Origin: Acidimicrobiaceae bacterium | GTDB lineage: Bacteria; Actinomycetota; Acidimicrobiia; Acidimicrobiales; MedAcidi-G1 | Reading direction: 5' to 3' | DNA: 8,507 bases | Assembly: GCA_002714485.1 (NCBI GenBank) | Contig: PAXM01000047.1 | Coordinates: forward strand, 1-8,507 | Shown: piece by piece, positions 5,795-8,507 of the stretch | Layout: every line of letters begins with the position of its first letter | Numbering within the stretch: the stretch's first letter is position 1 | Translations under genes and position numbers: made by a program | Notes under the pieces: generated by a model | Database searches by the model: none | Seen by the model: the letters and a program-made list of their open reading frames with translations, nothing else | Told to the model about the DNA's origin: nothing

Positions 5795-5832
5795 TTCACG
5801 GTCCCGAAACACGCACGTGACGGTCGTGTGAT
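5795..5832 (+). promoter_or_regulatory. GlnR-like nitrogen-response box upstream of amt
   Basis: TTCAC (5795-5799), 6 bases, GAAAC (5806-5810), 6 bases, GTGAC (5817-5821), 6 bases, GTGAT (5828-5832). The actinobacterial GlnR consensus is gTnAC-n6-GAAAC repeated with 6-base gaps. Here the spacing is exact for all four half-sites; GAAAC and GTGAC are perfect, TTCAC matches 4 of 5 positions counting the free one, and the last is poor. The site lies 72-109 bases before the amt start, right for activation under nitrogen limitation. I could not place the -35/-10 of this promoter between 5833 and 5885. Confidence 0.65.
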
Positions 5833-5903
5833 CCCGTTGGGCGATCCTTTCGCTGACCACAGAGCGCCCGCAGTCTGCAGGCTTCAGGAAAGGACTCTCT
5901 CCG

Positions 5904-7115
5904 ATGGATTCTGGTGACATTGCTTGGATGCTGACCAGCACAGCCCTCGTCGTGTTCATGGTGCCGGGATTGGCCCTGTTCTACGGCGGGATGGTGCGGT
6001 CCAAGAACGTGCTCAACATGCTGATGATGAACATGTACTGCATTGGCATCGTGCCCGTGGTGTGGGTATTGGTCTCGTACTCCATCGGCAACTCACCCGA
6101 CGGTGATGGCTTCTTTGGTGGTGACTGGATCGGCAACTTCGACTTCGTCGGCCTGAAGGGGATGGCCGGAGACACAGAGGGCCTGGTGTTCGTGGCCTTC
6201 CTCATGACCTTCGCCTCGATCACCCCGGCGCTCATCTCCGGCGCGGTGGCCGATCGGCTCAAGTTCTCGGCGTGGATCCTGTTCGTGCCCGTCTGGTTGG
6301 TACTCGTCTACAGCCCCGTCACCTACTGGGTGTACAGCGGTTGGCAGCACGGCAACGGCGCTCTGGACTTCGCGGGTGGAACGGCCATCCACGTGAACGC
6401 CGGCGTGGCCGCTCTGGCCTTCGTGCTGGTCCTAGGGAAGCGGAAAGGATGGCCGACCGAGGCCATGCCGCCGCACGACATGCCGTTGGTGATGATCGGC
6501 ACGGCAATTCTGTGGTTCGGCTGGTTCGGCTTCAACGCCGGCTCGGCCGGGGCTGCCAACGGACAGGCCGTGCAGGCCTTGCTCAACACCTTCCTTGCCG
6601 CCGCAGCCGGCATGGTCGGTTGGATGACTGCCGAAAAGCTCCGTGATGGGCAGGTCACCTCGTTGGGTGCCGCCTCGGGCGTGGTCGCCGCCCTAGTGGC
6701 CATTACCCCGGCTGCCGGCTACGTGGGTGGCCTAGCCGGGATCGTGTTCGGCCTCGTGGCTGGCATCGTCTGCTACCTGGCGCTCACCCTCAAGACCCGG
6801 TTCGGCTTCGACGACAGTCTCGACGTGGTGGGCATCCACGGAGTGGGCGGCATCCTCGGCGGTCTATTGCTTGGCCTGTTCGCCGATGCCAGTGCCATTC
6901 CCGGTGGGGGATTCGACGACGGCCTGTTCTTCGGTGGAGGAATCGAACTGTTCCTGGACCAGGCGGTGGCCATCGGTTCAGTGGTCGTGTTTTCATTCAG
7001 TGTGACCTGGGTGATCGTCAAGGCGTTGGACGCCGTGGTCGGCCTCCGGGTCGACGAGGAGACCGAGTTAGCAGGCCTTGACCAGCGGGTTCACGCCGAG
7101 TCGGCCTACAACTAG
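5904..7115 (+). CDS. amt: Ammonium transporter Amt/AmtB
   Basis: Trimeric inner-membrane channel that imports ammonium for glutamine synthesis. The product has 403 residues, normal for the family, with about 11 hydrophobic segments starting at residue 7; there is no E. coli-like cleavable signal peptide. Pore residues are intact: Asp155 and His163 in LDFAGGTAIHVNAG, and His312 in VVGIHGVGG, matching E. coli Asp160, His168 and His318. GWFGFNAGSA and FASITPALISGAVADR are further family blocks. The cytoplasmic tail ends with EETELAGLDQRVHAESAY, resembling the segment through which PII proteins contact the channel. AAGGA at 5890-5894, 9 bases upstream, supports the ATG at 5904. A GlnR-like box lies upstream and glnD downstream, so uptake and PII modification are grouped here; glnK itself is missing. 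Confidence 0.97.
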   Translation: MDSGDIAWMLTSTALVVFMVPGLALFYGGMVRSKNVLNMLMMNMYCIGIVPVVWVLVSYSIGNSPDGDGFFGGDWIGNFDFVGLKGMAGDTEGLVFVAFLMTFASITPALISGAVADRLKFSAWILFVPVWLVLVYSPVTYWVYSGWQHGNGALDFAGGTAIHVNAGVAALAFVLVLGKRKGWPTEAMPPHDMPLVMIGTAILWFGWFGFNAGSAGAANGQAVQALLNTFLAAAAGMVGWMTAEKLRDGQVTSLGAASGVVAALVAITPAAGYVGGLAGIVFGLVAGIVCYLALTLKTRFGFDDSLDVVGIHGVGGILGGLLLGLFADASAIPGGGFDDGLFFGGGIELFLDQAVAIGSVVVFSFSVTWVIVKALDAVVGLRVDEETELAGLDQRVHAESAYN

Positions 7116-7132
7116 AAGCCGAAGGGTTCGGT

Positions 7133-7150
7133 CGTGGCCGGACGGCCACG
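7133..7150 (+). terminator. Hairpin after amt, possible terminator or attenuator
   Basis: CGTGGCC (7133-7139) and GGCCACG (7144-7150) form a perfect 7-base-pair stem with a GGAC loop, 17 bases after the amt stop. No T run follows. It buries an in-frame GTG at 7134, arguing against that codon as the glnD start, and sits immediately before the proposed glnD -35, so it could separate the two transcripts. Confidence 0.45.
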
Positions 7151-7152
7151 CG

Positions 7153-7180
7153 TTGGACGGCTCGGTCTCGTCACTACGGT
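7153..7180 (+). promoter_or_regulatory. Putative glnD promoter with leaderless start
   Basis: TTGGAC (7153-7158) as -35, a 16-base spacer, and TACGGT (7175-7180) as -10, ending exactly 7 bases before the GTG at 7188. No Shine-Dalgarno sequence precedes that GTG. This is the best of the three TANNNT promoters in the window because the -35 is also acceptable. It would let glnD be expressed independently of nitrogen-regulated amt. Confidence 0.5.
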
Positions 7181-7187
7181 TCGCGCC

Positions 7188-8507
7188 GTGCCTGCTTTTG
7201 ATACCTCAGATCTGGAGGACGACCGGTCCCTCCGGGGCCCAGCGTTCTGCACTGCGCTGACCCGTCGGTTCGACGAATACCTGGCCAGTGTCTTTGAAGC
7301 TGCCGAGGTGCCGGCCGGGGTGGCTCTGGTCGCCATCGGTGGATACGGACGGGGTGAGCAGTGTCCGGGCAGCGATCTAGATGTAGTCCTGGTACACGCT
7401 TCAGGCCTGGACGTGGCTGGCGTAGCCGAACGGATCTGGTACCCGCTGTGGGATGCCGGCCTGAAGCTCGGCCATCAGGTGGGCACGGTGGCCCAACTCC
7501 TGGAGGTCGGAGCCGAGCACCTCGAGACGGCCACCAGCCTCCTGGCTTCCCGGGAGGTGGCGGCCAGCTCGGACGAAGGGTCCGCTCTAGCCGCTGAGCT
7601 GGCCACCGCGGCGCTAGCTCAGTGGCAGGATCGTTCCCGGCAGAATCTCGATCAACTTCAAGGAGTGGTTGCTGAGCGGCACGCCCGGTTCGGCGAGGTG
7701 GCGTTTTTGCTCGAACCTGACCTCAAGGAGGCACGAGGTGGCTTGCGTGACGTCCACAGCCTGCTCTGGGTGGAACAGGCCACAGCGCCCAACCTGCGGG
7801 AGTCCGAGGCCGCTGGGCTGGCTGCCGCCTTTGAGACGCTGTTGGCCGTGCGCGTCGAACTCCACCGCTTGACTGGCCAGCGCTCAGACAAGCTTCTGCT
7901 GGAACTCCAGGACGACGTGGCCGCCGCGCTTGGTATGGCCGATGCCGACGTCCTGATGGCCGAGGTGTCGTTTGCCGGACGGACCATCGCCTGGATCGGT
8001 GAGGGGTCGGCTCGTCAGACCCTTCGGGCTTCGCGTCGACGAGGGCCGATGAAGATGATCTCGGGCATCCGTCGTCAGGAGGTGGCGTCGGGTCTGGTGC
8101 TCGACGACGGTTGCCTGGAACTGACCGACGACGCCGACTTAGACGACCCGCTCCTCGTGCTTCGGTGTGCGGTGGCAGCAGCCCGCCACGAGGCGTACCT
8201 GCAGCGAAGCTCTCTGGAGCGCCTCGCCGACCGTGCCGCGCCCCTGCCCGTGCCGTGGCCCACCGAGGCCCGTGACCTGTTCGTGGAGCTGCTGGCCGCA
8301 GGCTCGGCCGCCGTGCCCGTCATCGAGGACCTCGACCACGTCGGGCTGTTTGTGCTACTGGTGCCGGAGTGGGAGCCGTGTAGGTCCCGTCCGCAGCGCA
8401 ACGCGTACCACCGGTTCACTGTCGACCGGCATTTGATGGAGGCCGCGGCCGAGGCGTCGCGCCTGGTTGACCGGGTGGACCGACCCGACCTGTTGTTGGT
8501 GGGTGCC
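7188..8507 (+). CDS. glnD: [Protein-PII] uridylyltransferase / uridylyl-removing enzyme GlnD (partial, 3' end outside window)
   Basis: Bifunctional sensor that modifies PII proteins (adenylylation in some actinobacteria) according to glutamine level and reverses it through an HD domain. 440 residues are visible without a stop; family members run about 750-900, so roughly half is missing. The nucleotidyltransferase motif GGYGRGEQCPGSDLD is at 51-65 with Asp63 and Asp65; DLKEARGGLRDV at 178-189 is the second family block; RNAYHRFTVDRHLMEAA near 404-420 leads into the HD domain. The window ends at LLLVGA, just before the LLHDIGKG-type dyad expected next. The GTG at 7188 is chosen because a TANNNT -10 ends 7 bases upstream; a GTG at 7134 is in frame and has GAAGGG before it, but lies in a hairpin stem and adds residues without family character. 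The gene is in the same frame as amt. Confidence 0.94.
   Translation, partial: MPAFDTSDLEDDRSLRGPAFCTALTRRFDEYLASVFEAAEVPAGVALVAIGGYGRGEQCPGSDLDVVLVHASGLDVAGVAERIWYPLWDAGLKLGHQVGTVAQLLEVGAEHLETATSLLASREVAASSDEGSALAAELATAALAQWQDRSRQNLDQLQGVVAERHARFGEVAFLLEPDLKEARGGLRDVHSLLWVEQATAPNLRESEAAGLAAAFETLLAVRVELHRLTGQRSDKLLLELQDDVAAALGMADADVLMAEVSFAGRTIAWIGEGSARQTLRASRRRGPMKMISGIRRQEVASGLVLDDGCLELTDDADLDDPLLVLRCAVAAARHEAYLQRSSLERLADRAAPLPVPWPTEARDLFVELLAAGSAAVPVIEDLDHVGLFVLLVPEWEPCRSRPQRNAYHRFTVDRHLMEAAAEASRLVDRVDRPDLLLVGA

Noticed and set aside
5809..5829. Short inverted repeat ACACG...CGTGT inside the amt upstream region
   Set aside because: Only five base pairs, and the direct-repeat GlnR-type periodicity explains the bases better.
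5492..5959. 155-codon open frame on the - strand covering the amt upstream region
   Set aside because: It would run through the GlnR-like box and the amt ribosome binding site and shows no domain; an antisense shadow of the 5285 gene and amt.
7134..7187. GTG at 7134 as the glnD start, with GAAGGG 7 bases upstream
   Set aside because: The codon lies in a perfect 7-base-pair stem, and the 18 added residues are Arg/Gly/Val-rich without GlnD character. The 7188 start has a -10 at the leaderless distance. It remains a possible alternative.
1..8507. Search for defence, mobile, CRISPR, toxin-antitoxin or retron-like structure
   Set aside because: No direct-repeat arrays, terminal inverted repeats, transposase, integrase or reverse transcriptase signatures were seen; base composition looks uniform and the genes are housekeeping types.

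Overview
The window looks like a stretch of chromosome from a high-GC Gram-positive bacterium (Actinomycetota), most plausibly an Acidimicrobiia-like lineage. The supporting signs are: G/C-rich third codon positions in every gene; an M. tuberculosis CysO-like small sulfur-carrier protein; a coproporphyrin-route haem enzyme (HemQ/ChdC) with the residues of the Gram-positive family; a groEL with an HrcA operator and no groES; and a GlnR-like box in front of amt. The class-level assignment is inference from family resemblance; the phylum-level one is firmer. Every gene I accept is on the + strand. I see no mobile element, tRNA, rRNA or CRISPR array.

Layout. (1) 1-750: the 3' two-thirds of a glycerate kinase, open at the left edge. 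(2) 761-1126: a CysO/MoaD/ThiS-type protein whose di-glycine is followed by 30 extra residues; its stop codon lies inside the CIRCE operator of the next gene. (3) 1215-2834: groEL, followed by about 115 bases rich in hairpins. (4) 2952-3737: fdhD. (5) 3773-5785: a compact unit of hemQ (chdC), larE and an unrecognised 166-residue protein, with a 2-base gap at the first junction and an 11-base overlap at the second. (6) 5795-8507: a nitrogen module with a GlnR-like site, amt, a hairpin, a probable promoter, and glnD (PII uridylyltransferase), cut by the right edge just before its expected HD dyad. glnK, which in many actinobacteria sits between amt and glnD, is absent.

How the parts fit. The genes are mostly housekeeping: carbon (glycerate), protein folding, haem, and nitrogen sensing and uptake. 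Three of them handle activated sulfur or its delivery to cofactors (CysO-like, FdhD, LarE), but their usual partners (cysM, mec, moe/mob, larA/B/C, fdh) are not in the window.

The clearest regulatory pattern is in the starts. Genes with a Shine-Dalgarno sequence (groEL, fdhD, amt) have a leader. The three that lack one and are not coupled to an upstream gene (cysO-like, hemQ, glnD) each have a TANNNT -10 hexamer ending exactly 7 bases before the start codon, the geometry expected of leaderless transcripts. I did not find convincing evidence of a wholly new multi-gene system. The items most worth a second look are the extended sulfur carrier, the leaderless pattern, the glnK-less amt-glnD pair and the uncharacterised protein at 5285-5785.
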